From Methanomicrobiales archaeon (GTDB lineage Archaea > Halobacteriota > Methanomicrobia > Methanomicrobiales > JACTUA01): DNA of 64,000 nucleotides. The stretch spans positions 1 to 64,000 of the forward strand of contig JASEFH010000003.1 in the NCBI GenBank assembly GCA_030019205.1, read 5' to 3'. The notes under the pieces were generated by a model, which worked only from the letters and a program-made list of their open reading frames with translations, did no database searches and was not told the DNA's origin. Made by a program: the position numbers and the translations under genes. The number at the start of each line of letters is the position of its first letter. Position 1 is the stretch's first letter. Positions 53,522 through 63,082 of the stretch are shown here, piece after piece.

Positions 53522-53860
53522 ATGCCGGACTACGTGGTGACCCTGGAGTCCGCCTGGCTGGTGAAGGACGTCAAATCGCTCGACGACGCGATCAGCGTCG
53601 CGATTGCGGAGGCGGGGAAGCGCCTGAACCCCGCGACGAAGTTCGTCGAGATCGAGATGGGCATGCTCTCCTGCCCCTCGTGCGAGACGGAGCTGGGCTG
53701 CGCCCTGGTGGTGGCGGATACCGCGCTCGTGGGGCTGCTCCTCCAGATTCGGGTGTTCCGGGCGGAATCGAAGGAGCATGCCGTGCGGATCGCCAAATCG
53801 GTCGTGGGCAGGGCGGTGCGGGACGTCCCTCTCAAAGTGCAGGATGTGCAGGAAGCATGA
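53522..53860 (+). CDS. UPF0212 (DUF555) protein
   Basis: A 112-residue member of an archaeal family of unknown function. Distinctive parts are [24 protein letters not shown] (read in parts), the [15 protein letters not shown] segment, and [12 protein letters not shown] (57-68) with three cysteines that could bind a metal. The start is one base after the nitroreductase stop and its stop overlaps the kinase start by 4 bp. Confidence 0.88.
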   Translation: MPDYVVTLESAWLVKDVKSLDDAISVAIAEAGKRLNPATKFVEIEMGMLSCPSCETELGCALVVADTALVGLLLQIRVFRAESKEHAVRIAKSVVGRAVRDVPLKVQDVQEA

Positions 53861-54756
53861 TCCACGTCGTCGGGCACACGGCGATCGACCACCTCTTCCG
53901 CATCCCGATGCTCCCGGAGAAGCACGGGTCCACGTACATCCTGGATCACCAGGTCTACTACGGGGGCGGGGCGGCGAACATCGCCGCCGGCATCGCCCGC
54001 CTGGGCGGGAGCGTGACCCTCATCAGTGCGGTCGGCGGGGACTTCCCGGGCAGCGATTACCACCGCTGGATGCAGGAGCTCGGAATCCGCACCCGTTTCT
54101 TCGTGGTGGAGGGTTCACGCACCCCGACCGCCTACATGTTCACGGAGGAGTCCGGGGCCCAGATGACCTTCTTCGACTGGGGCGCCTCGGAGACCTTCGC
54201 CTCGCAGGAGGCGGAGAGTCTGCCGTTCGTGCACCTGGCGACGGCTGACCCGGACTTCAACATGCGCGTGGCGGAGAAGAGCGACTTTGTATCCTTCGAC
54301 CCCGGGCAGGATCTCCTCACCTACTCCCACGAGCAGCTCCGCGCCATCCTCTCCCACACATCCCTCCTCTTCGCCAACCGCCACGAGCTGGCGAGCATGT
54401 GCCAGGGTCTCTCCCAGGAGCCCGGGGATCTCCTCGGCCCCATCCCGATCGCCGTGATCACGATGGATGTCGAGGGGAGCGTGCTCTATGTGGACGGGAA
54501 GCGGCACTTCATCCCGGTGATCCCGGTGCACATGGAGGATCCGACGGGCGCCGGGGATGCCTACCGGGCGGGGTTCCTCACGGCGTACCGGCGGGGGTAC
54601 GGGCCGCTCGAGTGCGCCCGTATCGGGACCGTGACGGCCTCGTTCGTGGTGGAGAAGGTCGGCTGCCAGACCAACCTCCCGACCTGGGAGGAGATGGCCG
54701 GACGATATCGGCAGTTTTTTGGCGATCTTGAGGATAAGCTCTCTGCAGATCCATGA
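53857..54756 (+). CDS. PfkB-family sugar or nucleoside kinase
   Basis: A 299-residue ribokinase-type enzyme. [18 protein letters not shown] (33-50) binds the sugar, and [13 protein letters not shown] near residue 230 provides the anion hole and catalytic aspartate (GAGD). Other stretches are [10 protein letters not shown] and [11 protein letters not shown], close to the archaeal nucleoside-kinase type. Substrate not determinable. Translationally coupled to UPF0212. Confidence 0.9.
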   Translation: MIHVVGHTAIDHLFRIPMLPEKHGSTYILDHQVYYGGGAANIAAGIARLGGSVTLISAVGGDFPGSDYHRWMQELGIRTRFFVVEGSRTPTAYMFTEESGAQMTFFDWGASETFASQEAESLPFVHLATADPDFNMRVAEKSDFVSFDPGQDLLTYSHEQLRAILSHTSLLFANRHELASMCQGLSQEPGDLLGPIPIAVITMDVEGSVLYVDGKRHFIPVIPVHMEDPTGAGDAYRAGFLTAYRRGYGPLECARIGTVTASFVVEKVGCQTNLPTWEEMAGRYRQFFGDLEDKLSADP

Positions 54757-54889
54757 GGAGGGCGCGTTCATCCGTCCACCGGGCGGTTCCCGTTCTTTTT
54801 CCACGGTATACGGCGAGCGATCCCCCCGTGCCGCCGGCGGGCCGGGGAACCCGCATCCGCGCTGAGCCCCCCCGCTGGAGGTCCCCCCC

Positions 54890-56629
54890 ATGGTGATGGC
54901 GCCGGACGTGAAGATGGAGCGGCTGACACGGTTCCTCTTCACGGCCCCCTCCTGGCCCCGCTCCGTCGTCATCATCCTGTTCCTGGGCATCGTGGTGGAT
55001 GCCGCCACCGCCCGCCTGGGCGGAGAGCTCCCCTTCTTCGGGACGCTCGCCTTCGCCGTCCCGGCGATCGCGGCCTTCCTCCTCACGAAACCTCTCGTCT
55101 CCCTCTTCGGCGGCTCGACGACCTGGAACCGCTCGGCACTCCTGGCGCTGGCGTGCATGGTCTTCGCGGTGATCGCGAGCTTCCTCTCCGTGGTATCCCC
55201 GATGCGGGTCTTCCTCCCGCTCTTCTACGCCTTCTCGCTCGGCCTGGTCTTCGGGGTGCGGCTCCTGGTGCTGGTCGCGGTCGCGGACTACCGCTCCCTG
55301 CGGATGGTGGTGCCGGCGCTCACCCAGAGCGCCGCGGGGTTCGCCGTGGGAGCATTCCTCTTCGAGCCGCCCATCCTGGGCGGGGCCCTCGTCTCCCACC
55401 TGGTCTTCGGGCTCGGCTGCATCCTGCTGATCTGGCTCATCGAGCGCCCGCTCTACCGGGCGTTCCAGATCCACGGCCTGGATTTCCTGAACACCTTCAT
55501 CGCCCACCTCACCGACGGCGACAAGAGGATGGAGGACTTCTTCCGCGAGATCGGGGAGGAGGTCTACGTCCCGCAGGCGACCTTCTTCTTCCGGCGTCCG
55601 GGAAAGAGAGGTGTCATATTCACGGTCCCGAACGTCCACCCGGGGCCGATGGGGGACGTGGGGGGCGGCAACCTCCCGCGGATCCTCTACGAGTCCTTCG
55701 ATGCGGAGGTGATGGTGACCCACGGCTGCGCCACGCACGACTTCAACCTGGTCTCCGAGAGCGAGATAGCGAAGATCGTGGAGGCCCTGCGGCGGTCCAT
55801 GGAGGATCTGCGCTACTCGGCCCGGGCGAGCCGATCGGGGAGGATCGTCCACGGCTCCGTGCAGATCCTCTGCCAGCGGTTCGCCGACTCCCTGCTGCTC
55901 GTCAGCACACGGGCGCCGGAGAAGACCGAGGACCTGGACTTCTGCCTGGGGAGCACCATCATGGCGGAGGGGCACCGCTGCTACAGGAACGTCGCCTTCG
56001 TGGACGCCCACAACGCGATGTCGGAGGTGACCTCCCCGGTGCACCCGGCCACCTTCACGGCGACGGAGTACCTGCAGGCCGCCTGCCGGGCGATCGACGA
56101 GTCCGCGGATCTGCCGCTGCATCCCTTCCGCATCGGCTACTCCCACGTCTTTCCGCCGTTCACCCGCGAGCAGGGATTCGGCGATCTCGGCATCCAGGCG
56201 CTCGCGGTGGAGGCCGACGGCCAGCGGACCGCGTACCTGCTGATGGACGGCAACAACATGGTCCCCGGGCTGCGGGAGGCGATCCAGGAGCGGATCGCCC
56301 CTCTCGTGGACGCCTCTGAAGTGATGACCACGGACTCCCACGTGGTGAACACCATCAGCGGCAGGAACCCGATCGGGCTGGCGGTCCCGGCAGGGGAGAT
56401 CCTCCCGCTGGCGGAGCAGGCAGTGCGGGAGGCCCTGTCCGATCTCGGGGACGCCGAGGCGGCGGCGTCCACGGCGTTCTGCGAGCGGGTGGTCATCTTC
56501 GGCTCGCAGAGGGTCACCCAGCTGGCGACCACGGTGAACACCATCCTGGTCTTCATCGCCCCCCTGAGCCTCGCCATCCTGATCCTGGCGTTCCTCCTCT
56601 CGATCCTGGTCTTCGTGGCGCTCGGGTAG
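54890..56629 (+). CDS. DUF2070 family membrane protein
   Basis: A 579-residue archaeal membrane protein of unknown function. The first about 200 residues hold six or seven hydrophobic helices; a large soluble domain follows, with GVIFTVPNVHPGPMGDVGGGNLPR (read in parts), VTHGCATHDFNLVSESE, FVDAHNAM, and TTDSHVVNTISGRNP. The last about 35 residues form one or two more helices (TILVFIAPLSLAILILAFLL read in parts). The His/Asp motifs (HPG, HGCATHD, DSH) suggest a metal site, but no activity is known to me. GGAGGT lies 6-7 nt upstream of the ATG. Confidence 0.88.
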   Translation: MVMAPDVKMERLTRFLFTAPSWPRSVVIILFLGIVVDAATARLGGELPFFGTLAFAVPAIAAFLLTKPLVSLFGGSTTWNRSALLALACMVFAVIASFLSVVSPMRVFLPLFYAFSLGLVFGVRLLVLVAVADYRSLRMVVPALTQSAAGFAVGAFLFEPPILGGALVSHLVFGLGCILLIWLIERPLYRAFQIHGLDFLNTFIAHLTDGDKRMEDFFREIGEEVYVPQATFFFRRPGKRGVIFTVPNVHPGPMGDVGGGNLPRILYESFDAEVMVTHGCATHDFNLVSESEIAKIVEALRRSMEDLRYSARASRSGRIVHGSVQILCQRFADSLLLVSTRAPEKTEDLDFCLGSTIMAEGHRCYRNVAFVDAHNAMSEVTSPVHPATFTATEYLQAACRAIDESADLPLHPFRIGYSHVFPPFTREQGFGDLGIQALAVEADGQRTAYLLMDGNNMVPGLREAIQERIAPLVDASEVMTTDSHVVNTISGRNPIGLAVPAGEILPLAEQAVREALSDLGDAEAAASTAFCERVVIFGSQRVTQLATTVNTILVFIAPLSLAILILAFLLSILVFVALG

Positions 56630-56774
56630 GATTCCGCCCGCCGCGAACCCTCGGACCCCCCTCCAGGCGGAGCGATACCGTGCGCTTGAAGCCAGCAGAG
56701 AGCGCATGCTCCGGGACGACTCCCGCCCTTCTGCAGGCAGCATCTGCAGAGGCGGGGTGCACAGGTGATCTGCG

Positions 56775-57461
56775 ATGCTGCCTTATGTGATCCTGCACAA
56801 TGCCGTGAGCGCCGATGGGCGGACCCTCGGCTTTGCGGCGGATATTGCCCTCTACTACGACCTCGCCGCCCGCTTCGAGGCCGACTGCGTGCTCGCGGGG
56901 AGCGGCACCATTCTCGCCGCAGCGGCCATGTTTCCGGAAGAGATGGCGGCGCTGGAAGACGCCCCGCTCCCGGAGAAGGTCCCCGGCGATCCCCGCCCCC
57001 TGCTCGCCGTTCCCGACAGCCGGGGGAGGATCCGGACCTGGCACCTCTGGCAGCGGGCCCCGTACTGGCGGGACATCGTTGTCCTCTGTTCCCGCTCGAC
57101 CCCGCAGGAGTACCTCGCGTATCTCCGCCGGCGGGGGATCGATGCCATCGTCGCCGGCGAGGACCGCGTCGATATGCGGGCCGCCCTCGGGGACCTCAAC
57201 GCCCGGTACGGCGTCGAGAGGATCCGCCTGGACAGCGGCGGGACCCTGAACGGCGTCCTCCTCCGCGAGGGCCTGGTCGACGAGGCGAGCGTGCTCGTCC
57301 ACCCGGCGCTCGTGGGCGGAACGTCGCCCGCATCCATCTTCCGGGCGCCGGACCTGGCGCCGTCCGGGGGTGCGATCCCGCTCCGCCTGGTGCACCTGGA
57401 GCGGTTCGCGGGGGATATCGTCTGGCTGCGCTACGAGGTGGTGCGGGAGCGGGCGGAGTAG
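56775..57461 (+). CDS. diaminoribosylaminopyrimidinone phosphate reductase (RibD-C type)
   Basis: Reduces 2,5-diamino-6-ribosylamino-4(3H)-pyrimidinone 5'-phosphate, an early step of riboflavin and F420-related flavin synthesis in archaea. The 228-residue protein is a stand-alone RibD C-terminal domain: YVILHNAVSADGRTLG (4-19), CVLAGSGTILAAAAMFPEE (read in parts), LDSGGTLNGVLLREGLVDE (read in parts) and VHPALVGG. GGTGA lies 6 nt upstream of the ATG. Usually called arfC/rib7 or ribD-like; the symbol is left blank. Confidence 0.88.
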   Translation: MLPYVILHNAVSADGRTLGFAADIALYYDLAARFEADCVLAGSGTILAAAAMFPEEMAALEDAPLPEKVPGDPRPLLAVPDSRGRIRTWHLWQRAPYWRDIVVLCSRSTPQEYLAYLRRRGIDAIVAGEDRVDMRAALGDLNARYGVERIRLDSGGTLNGVLLREGLVDEASVLVHPALVGGTSPASIFRAPDLAPSGGAIPLRLVHLERFAGDIVWLRYEVVRERAE

Positions 57462-57486
57462 CCGGGACGGTTAACGGCAGTTCTGC

Positions 57487-57513
57487 GGGAGGGGGCTGCC
57501 GCGCTTCCCTCCC
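57487..57513. terminator. GC hairpin downstream of reductase gene
   Basis: GGGAGGG and CCCTCCC pair across a 13-nt loop, 25 bp after the stop codon. Composition resembles the core of the intergenic repeats, but there is no TATCGCA flank, and T-tracts are lacking. Confidence 0.3.
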
Positions 57514-57676
57514 TCAACCGTTCACAACTGATGGCAACCGCTCTATTTTCTGCATCCGTGGCCACCGCACCCGCGGAATTGGTGTCCTCCCTTGGCATCA
57601 ACGCGTGCGGGCGTGCCTGCTCGCCCGATCCTTCATGACCCTGTCTTTTTAACCGGTAGATACAATCTGGAATAGC

Positions 57677-58906
57677 ATGAATGCGGAGATTGTGTCCTCC
57701 ATCGAGTTCCAGATGGCTCTCCTCCTCTTCATCGCCCTCGCCGGATACATCCTGGCCACCCGCATCAACCAGTCGGCAGTCGTCGGGGAGATCCTGGTCG
57801 GGCTCATCATCGGTCCCAGTGTGCTCGGCTGGATCACCTATACGGACTTTGTCCAGACTCTGGCAGGTATCGGGGCCATCATCCTCCTCTTCGTCATCGG
57901 TTTCGAGTTCAAAATCGCGGATCTGATCAATCCCGGGTATGTGGTCATCGGCCTCAGCGGTATCGTCATCCCCTGGATAGGGGGCTACGGGACCGCCCTC
58001 CTCTTCGGATACGATGCGGCAAGCTCCATCTTCGTGGGGACGGCCCTCACCGCAACGAGCATCGCGATCACCGCAAACGTCCTTCGGGAGATCGGGGTGC
58101 TCCACACCGACGTCTCGAAGGCGATCATCGCCACCGCCGTGATCGACGATGTGCTCAGCCTGATTGCCCTCGCCCTCACCTCCGCCACCGTCACCGGCAC
58201 GCTGACCGTCTTCGATGTCGAGCTGGTCCTCCTGAAGGAGCTCGGGTTCCTCATCGTCGCAGGCGTCATGGGGATTTACGTCCTTGCGCCATTCATCATC
58301 AAACTGGACAAGAGGCCCATCTGCAAGCAGTACCCGGAGTTTGTGTTCATCTTCGCGATGATGATCGCCTTCTTCTATGCGGTGGTGGCAGAGTACCTGG
58401 GCATCTCCGGCATCATCGGGGCTTTCATTGCGGGCGTCTCCATGGGGAGCGTCCGTCTCACGCACAGCAGGAGCATCCACGAGAGTGCGGAGTCCCTCTA
58501 TATCATCTTTGCATCCATATTCTTCATCTCGCTCGGGATCCTCGTCGATGTCCACGCCGTCACGGAGCAGACGCTCCTCTTCCTTGTCGTGCTCACCATC
58601 GTAGCAATCATCACGAAAGTCGTTGGATGCGGTGCTCCTGCCAAAATCCTGGGGATGAGCTGGAGGGACTCGGCCATTCTCGGGTTCGGGATGGCGCCGC
58701 GGGGGGAGGTGGCGATGATCGTCGCCCTCCTGGGCCTGAATATGAGCCTGATCGGGCAGGACATCTTCACCTCCCTCGTGATGATGAGCCTGCTAACCAC
58801 CATCATCACCCCGATCGTCTACCGTAACTGGTTCTACAGGGGGAGAAGCCCGGGGGAGTGCGTATCTCCCCTGGCGGACATGTCCCGGGAAGACGTATCG
58901 GAATGA
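57677..58906 (+). CDS. CPA2-family Na+/H+ or K+/H+ antiporter
   Basis: A 409-residue membrane antiporter with about twelve helices. Its best motif is IATAVIDDVLSLIAL with adjacent aspartates D157/D158 in the ion-binding helix. ALTATSIAITANVLREIG precedes it, and GAFIAGVSMG and FFISLGILVDV are typical of the KefB/NapA branch. No C-terminal Rossmann (TrkA-N) domain is present. TATA-like CTTTTTAACC lies about 25-30 bp upstream. A strong hairpin follows the stop. Confidence 0.88.
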   Translation: MNAEIVSSIEFQMALLLFIALAGYILATRINQSAVVGEILVGLIIGPSVLGWITYTDFVQTLAGIGAIILLFVIGFEFKIADLINPGYVVIGLSGIVIPWIGGYGTALLFGYDAASSIFVGTALTATSIAITANVLREIGVLHTDVSKAIIATAVIDDVLSLIALALTSATVTGTLTVFDVELVLLKELGFLIVAGVMGIYVLAPFIIKLDKRPICKQYPEFVFIFAMMIAFFYAVVAEYLGISGIIGAFIAGVSMGSVRLTHSRSIHESAESLYIIFASIFFISLGILVDVHAVTEQTLLFLVVLTIVAIITKVVGCGAPAKILGMSWRDSAILGFGMAPRGEVAMIVALLGLNMSLIGQDIFTSLVMMSLLTTIITPIVYRNWFYRGRSPGECVSPLADMSREDVSE

Positions 58907-58908
58907 GC

Positions 58909-58931
58909 AACGGTCCCATATCGGGACCGTT
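58909..58931 (+). terminator. hairpin terminator after antiporter gene
   Basis: AACGGTCCC and GGGACCGTT form a perfect 9-bp stem with the 5-nt loop ATATC, beginning 2 bp after the stop codon and ending in a TTTT stretch. It resembles a bacterial-style intrinsic terminator. Confidence 0.6.
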
Positions 58932-59102
58932 TTCCTGGCAGGGCCGGCGAAATGCCGGAGGCGTAAAGATGCTGCCGGGATGCTCTGGATCTTTTTAGTT
59001 TACTGGTCTGGGACCGTCTCGATGTTCCCTGGAGTGCAGGTCTCAACAGTCGCTGGGCTTATTACTTCTCAAAATAAAACATTTCAGGTAAAATTTTCTG
59101 GA

Positions 59103-59186
59103 GCGAGGGTATCTAAGCCAGGCCAAAAGAGTGGGACTTAAGATCCCATGGGTAGACCTTCGTGGGTTCGAATCCCACCCCTCGCA
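59103..59186 (+). tRNA. tRNA-Leu (TAA anticodon)
   Basis: An 84-nt class II tRNA. Acceptor GCGAGGG (59103-59109) pairs with CCCTCGC (59179-59185), discriminator A. The anticodon stem TGGGA/TCCCA holds the loop CTTAAGA, giving TAA. A long variable arm follows, and the T-arm is GTGGGTTCGAATCCCAC. CCA is not encoded. Confidence 0.94.
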
Positions 59187-59665
59187 TTCGGTCCAAGAAC
59201 ACCCGGTGGATGTCGCATCGCAGGAATTGGGGGGAGATGCACCGGCCAGCGGGTTTCAGAAATACTGGCACTGGGGAAAAGCTCTCCGGCGTATTTGTAC
59301 ACCTGTCCCGCGGATATTCCCTCGGTTCCGACAGCCGGATCCTCCCCTGCCCGCGCCCTTTCCGGGCCGCCCCCTCTCCCCCGCGGAGAGGGGGGATGCA
59401 GTGCGACAGGCCCGCATGGCTCTCTCCCATCGGGGCCGTCGCACGGAGGGGGTCTTTCCTGCGAATATGCCGTCCCGGAGCATTGTCCACCTTCGATGCG
59501 GATTTCAACAGAGCCGAAATACTGGATTTTAAATTCGCATGAAGAGTGTACTTTTACATATTTTTAAATTTCAGACTAAATTACATTCTTATAGAATAGA
59601 AAATTATTAATAGCATCACATGAAATTATCTCCAACCACGACCTCGTCCGTGCAAGGAGGTCTCC
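59187..59665. other. intergenic region, tRNA-Leu to TPR gene
   Basis: No gene recognised. The left part has CATCGCAGG next to TTGGGGGGAGATGCACC (59212-59236) and the hairpin unit annotated separately. The right part (59520-59640) turns sharply AT-rich and contains the TPR gene promoter, with TATA-like ATATTTTTAAAT near 59557-59568 and the 13-bp palindrome ATTCT-TAT-AGAAT at 59585-59597. Confidence 0.45.
59369..59410. repeat. intergenic hairpin repeat unit (TGCGACAGG flank)
   Basis: CCCCCTCTCC (59371-59380) and GGAGAGGGGG (59386-59395) form a perfect 10-bp stem with the loop CCCGC, followed by GATGCAGTGCGACAGG. The GGAGAGGGGGG core is the same as at 25141-25200 and 43090-43180, and the flank differs from TGCGATAGG by one base. 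Confidence 0.5.
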
Positions 59666-60157
59666 ATGATCAAGAAGACAGTACAACGCCTGCTGGGCCT
59701 GCGCATCGCCGCACTCAATCAAGAGGGAATGGAGCACCTGCGGGAAGGGCGCTACAAGAGCGCCGTCGAGTGCTTCGATCAGGTTATCGCGGCCGATCCC
59801 GCGAATCCGCAGGCCTTCTTCGGGAAAGGGCGGTGCCTCAACAAGATGGGCTTTTTCGAGAGCGCCATCGCCTACTTCGACCGGGCTCTCGAGCTCGATC
59901 CGCGCTACGCCGACGCCGCATTCCAGAAGGGGATCAGCCTGGTATCCCTGGGGCGGGTCGAGGAAGGGCTGGCCAGTTTCGATCGGGTGCTTACCATCAA
60001 TCCCGACTCCGCGGAAGCCTGGGACAACAAGGCGGTCTGCTACCAGCTCCTGGGCGATCGCGTCCAGGCCGAACGCTGCCTGGAAAAAGGCATGCAGCTC
60101 CGCGGGGAGAGCACGGATCTCAAGCCGCTGCTGGGGCGGTGGTATTCCAGCAGGTGA
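59666..60157 (+). CDS. tetratricopeptide repeat protein
   Basis: A 163-residue protein made almost entirely of four TPR units of 34 residues (about 15-48, 49-82, 83-116, 117-150), each with the pattern G..L...G....A...F..A....P (for example GRCLNKMGFFESAIAYFDRAL read in parts). TPRs mediate protein contacts; partner unknown. AGGAGGT lies 6 nt before the ATG, one of the best ribosome sites in the window. It has its own AT-rich promoter and no operon partner. Confidence 0.9.
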   Translation: MIKKTVQRLLGLRIAALNQEGMEHLREGRYKSAVECFDQVIAADPANPQAFFGKGRCLNKMGFFESAIAYFDRALELDPRYADAAFQKGISLVSLGRVEEGLASFDRVLTINPDSAEAWDNKAVCYQLLGDRVQAERCLEKGMQLRGESTDLKPLLGRWYSSR

Positions 60158-61574
60158 TCCCTGCACGAGCGGCGGCATGCCCGGCTGGTCCGGGTATGGT
60201 TTCTCCGGGGAAGAAGGAAAAAAGTATTGTTAAGGATACACTGGTGCTTCATGATGACAGTCCCCTCCGGTGGGAGTGCAGGCTTCGTACCGGGGACTGC
60301 CGCGTCCCGGATCCCGCTGAAACTATAAAATCTTTGAGGTGCGTTTGCCTCAGCCATGGAGCGATCCGAAAAAGCCCCCGTCCCCGTTGAAGGTCTTTCG
60401 ACCCTGCCGCGGCGGGATACGAAATAGCGACCTTCGCGGTGTCGGGATTGCTGGGAACCGCTGATCCGGCTCTTGCTGCTCCCGGCGGGCTCTGTCGCCG
60501 TACGTGGGCGAGCAAAGGGGAATCGCTCCTGTTGCCCGCCGCGCGATCTCCGGGCCCTTCGCGCCGGGGGAGGCGGTGGAGTCTCCCCCGGGGGCCAATC
60601 CCGTGGATCACCGTCGCGGCGATGAAGACAGTCCCCGATCACCGCGCCCCGTTCCCCGATCCGCCTCCCGCGACGGCGAGGAGGATCGGCTGTGCCGAAC
60701 GTGCCCCCGCAGGCAGACACGCCCCGTCCCGGGACTGCATCCCCTCCGGGCGCGGCCCTATGCTGAGCCGGGGAGAGACGCAGGATTCCCGGCGGGATGC
60801 AGACCGGACGGCCCGGGCTGCGGACCCGATCCCCTCTACGGCATGAGGGCTTCGCCGCGACGGGATGCGATCGGGCGATCCGCCACCGGAATGCCGTCCG
60901 AACCCGTTCCGGATACCGCACCGCCTGCTGCCACAATGCGCGAAAATTGGCCCCCAGAGCAGCCTCCATCCCGGCTTCCCGCTGCTGGATCTCCCGAAGG
61001 CAGAATCCGGTGGCAGCGGGTGCGGGCATGGTTCGCCCCTGCCGCCCCGGGGTGGCATTCCGAAGGCATTCACAGTCCATATACTTTGTGCCGGCGGCCC
61101 GCTCCCGTACAGCCGGGCGACGATCGTGCGGGAACGGTTGCGCGCCGCGGCCAGGATCGCGGACGATTCAAAAAGAAGGGAGTCCCGCCGGGGCCTCCCG
61201 CAGGGCGAGCGATCTCTACCGCTCCCGCGTCCGCCAGTGCGGATCGGAGCCATCGGAGCCCGCACGGAGAGGGGGGGGGCGGCGATCGATCGGCTGGAAC
61301 CCCTCTCCTCTTCGCGCTCCCCGCCGCGATCGGCAGCGGGAGCCCGGGCGCGCTGGCACCGCCGGGATCCGGGAGGCGGCACCCGCACGAGGCTCTGCCG
61401 ATCGTCCCGGGGTCTCTGCTCCGGAACGGCCCCTCGGCAGCAGACCGCCCGCTGTTCCCCCTTCCCACAACCTTTAAATTCCCTTTCCCTCCATTAGGCT
61501 CCGATCACCGTCTGGATCACGAAGTGCTGATACCTGTCGAAGCAGTGCGACAGATGCACGGTGAGGTGAGGCAT
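60158..61574. other. 1.4-kb region without a recognised gene
   Basis: Apart from a possible 23-codon frame at 60356, I find no believable gene. A long frame open from about 60504 into the oxidoreductase, and long frames on the minus strand, are Arg/Pro/Gly-rich and lack any family pattern, as expected in very GC-rich DNA. AT-rich spots are the TATA region at 60321-60330, CATATACTTTG at 61079-61089, and CTTTAAATT at 61469-61477, the probable oxidoreductase promoter. Confidence 0.45.
60321..60427 (+). other. possible small leaderless gene (23 codons) with TATA box
   Basis: A good TATA box AACTATAAAA (60321-60330) is followed by a small hairpin TGAGG/CCTCA (60335-60352), and ATG at 60356 opens 23 codons (start MERSEKAPVP, end RRDTK) to a TAG at 60427. 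The promoter position fits a very short leader. The peptide has no recognisable family and no ribosome site. The TATA box may instead serve an unannotated RNA. Confidence 0.25.
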
Positions 61575-63074
61575 ATGGCAGGAAAGGAGTACCGGTTGCC
61601 CGGCCGGGCGGAATCCTACTGGATCGCGACGACACCCCCGTCGCACTACCCCGCCCTGTCGGGAACGCAGGCGTTCGACGTGGCGATCCTGGGGGGCGGC
61701 ATCGTGGGGATCACCGCCGCCCTCCTCCTGAAGGAGGCGGGGCTGAAGGTCGGTGTGATCGAGGCGGGCAGAGTGGTCCGGGGGGCCACCGGCCACACGA
61801 CGGCGAAGATCACCTCCCAGCACGGTCTGATCTACGATCGGCTCGTTGAGCAGTTCGGACGGGAGCGGGCGCAGCAGTATGCCGCTGCCAACCAGGCGGC
61901 GATCGAGCAGATCGCCGATCAGGTGCATCAGCGGGACATCGCCTGCGACTTCGAGCGGAAGCCTGCGTACGTGTTCGCGGAGTCGGAGGAGGATCGCGAA
62001 GCGGTGCAGAGGGAGGCGAACGCTGCCCGGGGTCTCGGACTGCCCGCATCCTTCGTCGAGGACGTGCCGCTGCCCTTCGAGACGGAGGGAGCAGTACGGT
62101 TCGACGACCAGGCGCAGTTCCACCCCCGGAAGTACCTCTGCGCCCTGGCCCGGGAGATCCCCGGCGACGGGAGCGCGATATTCGAGGAGACGCGGGCGAT
62201 CGCGATCCGGGACGGCGAGCCCGTTACGGTGGAGACGGAGCGGGGAACGGTGCAGGCGACGGACGTGATCCAGGCGACCCACTTCCCGTTCCACGATCAG
62301 CCGGGGCAGTACTTCAGGCGGATGCACCAGTCCCGCTCCTACGTCCTCGGGGTGCGGATCGACGAGCCGTTTCCGGACGGCATGTTCATCAACGTTCGGG
62401 CGCCCATCCACTCCCTGCGGTCCCAGGCGGCGGAGGGCGGGGAGCTGATCCTGGTGGTCGGCGAGGGGCACCGCACCGGGACGGGGGGAGGCACCACTGA
62501 CCACTACCGCCGCCTGGAAGAGTGGGCCCGCTCCATCTATACCGTGCGCTCCATCGACTACCGCTGGTCCGCCCAGGACACGATGCCCGTTGACGGCGTC
62601 CCCTACATCGGCAGGCTGACCGGGGATCTCCCCCACCAGTACGTGGGGACGGGGTTTCACAAGTGGGGGATGAGCGGCGGCACCGCGGCGGCGATGATCC
62701 TCACCGACATGATCCGGGGGCGCCGCAACCCCTGGGAGGAGGTGTTCGACCCCTCGCGCTACAGGGAGACGGAGCGGAAGAAGCGGGAGAAGGGCCCCGC
62801 GGAAGAGCTCCCGACGGATCCCTCCCGCCTGAGGCCTGGCGGGGGTGCGATCCTGGCGATCGGGGGCAGGGAGACGGCCGTTTACCGCGACCCGCAGGGG
62901 CAGGTGCATGCCCTGGATCCGGCCTGCGGGCACATGGGCTGCACCGTCGCCTGGAACGACGCGGAGAAGAGCTGGGACTGCCCCTGCCACGGTTCGCGCT
63001 ACACCGCCCTCGGGGAGGTGATCTGCGGGCCCACCGTGAGAGGTCTGCGGAATCGGGAGATGCCGGGGAGGTGA
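61575..63074 (+). CDS. FAD-dependent oxidoreductase with C-terminal Rieske domain
   Basis: A 499-residue two-domain redox enzyme. The N-terminal DAO-type flavoprotein domain has the dinucleotide fold VAILGGGIVGITAALLLKEAG (read in parts, about 36-55) and the ATGHTTAKITSQHGLIYDRL stretch. A middle segment has DTMPVDGVPYIG and GFHKWGMSGGTAAAM. The last about 85 residues are a Rieske [2Fe-2S] domain with CGHMGC and CPCHGS supplying Cys-His pairs. ATG at 61575 has GAGGTGAGG just upstream; ATG at 61554 would add seven residues. Substrate unknown. The architecture is common in bacteria. Confidence 0.88.
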   Translation: MAGKEYRLPGRAESYWIATTPPSHYPALSGTQAFDVAILGGGIVGITAALLLKEAGLKVGVIEAGRVVRGATGHTTAKITSQHGLIYDRLVEQFGRERAQQYAAANQAAIEQIADQVHQRDIACDFERKPAYVFAESEEDREAVQREANAARGLGLPASFVEDVPLPFETEGAVRFDDQAQFHPRKYLCALAREIPGDGSAIFEETRAIAIRDGEPVTVETERGTVQATDVIQATHFPFHDQPGQYFRRMHQSRSYVLGVRIDEPFPDGMFINVRAPIHSLRSQAAEGGELILVVGEGHRTGTGGGTTDHYRRLEEWARSIYTVRSIDYRWSAQDTMPVDGVPYIGRLTGDLPHQYVGTGFHKWGMSGGTAAAMILTDMIRGRRNPWEEVFDPSRYRETERKKREKGPAEELPTDPSRLRPGGGAILAIGGRETAVYRDPQGQVHALDPACGHMGCTVAWNDAEKSWDCPCHGSRYTALGEVICGPTVRGLRNREMPGR

Positions 63075-63082
63075 AGGCACCC

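Noticed and set aside
57487-57513. GGGAGGG/CCCTCCC hairpin after the reductase gene as another repeat-family copy
   Set aside because: It lacks the TATCGCA/TGCGATAG flank, so it is listed only as a possible terminator.
60504-61574. Long frame continuous with the FAD-Rieske oxidoreductase, which would add over 350 residues to its N-terminus
   Set aside because: The extra part is Arg/Pro/Gly-rich with no domain pattern, while a good ribosome site and the family-like start lie at 61575. A TATA-like box at 61469 also places the promoter inside the supposed extension.
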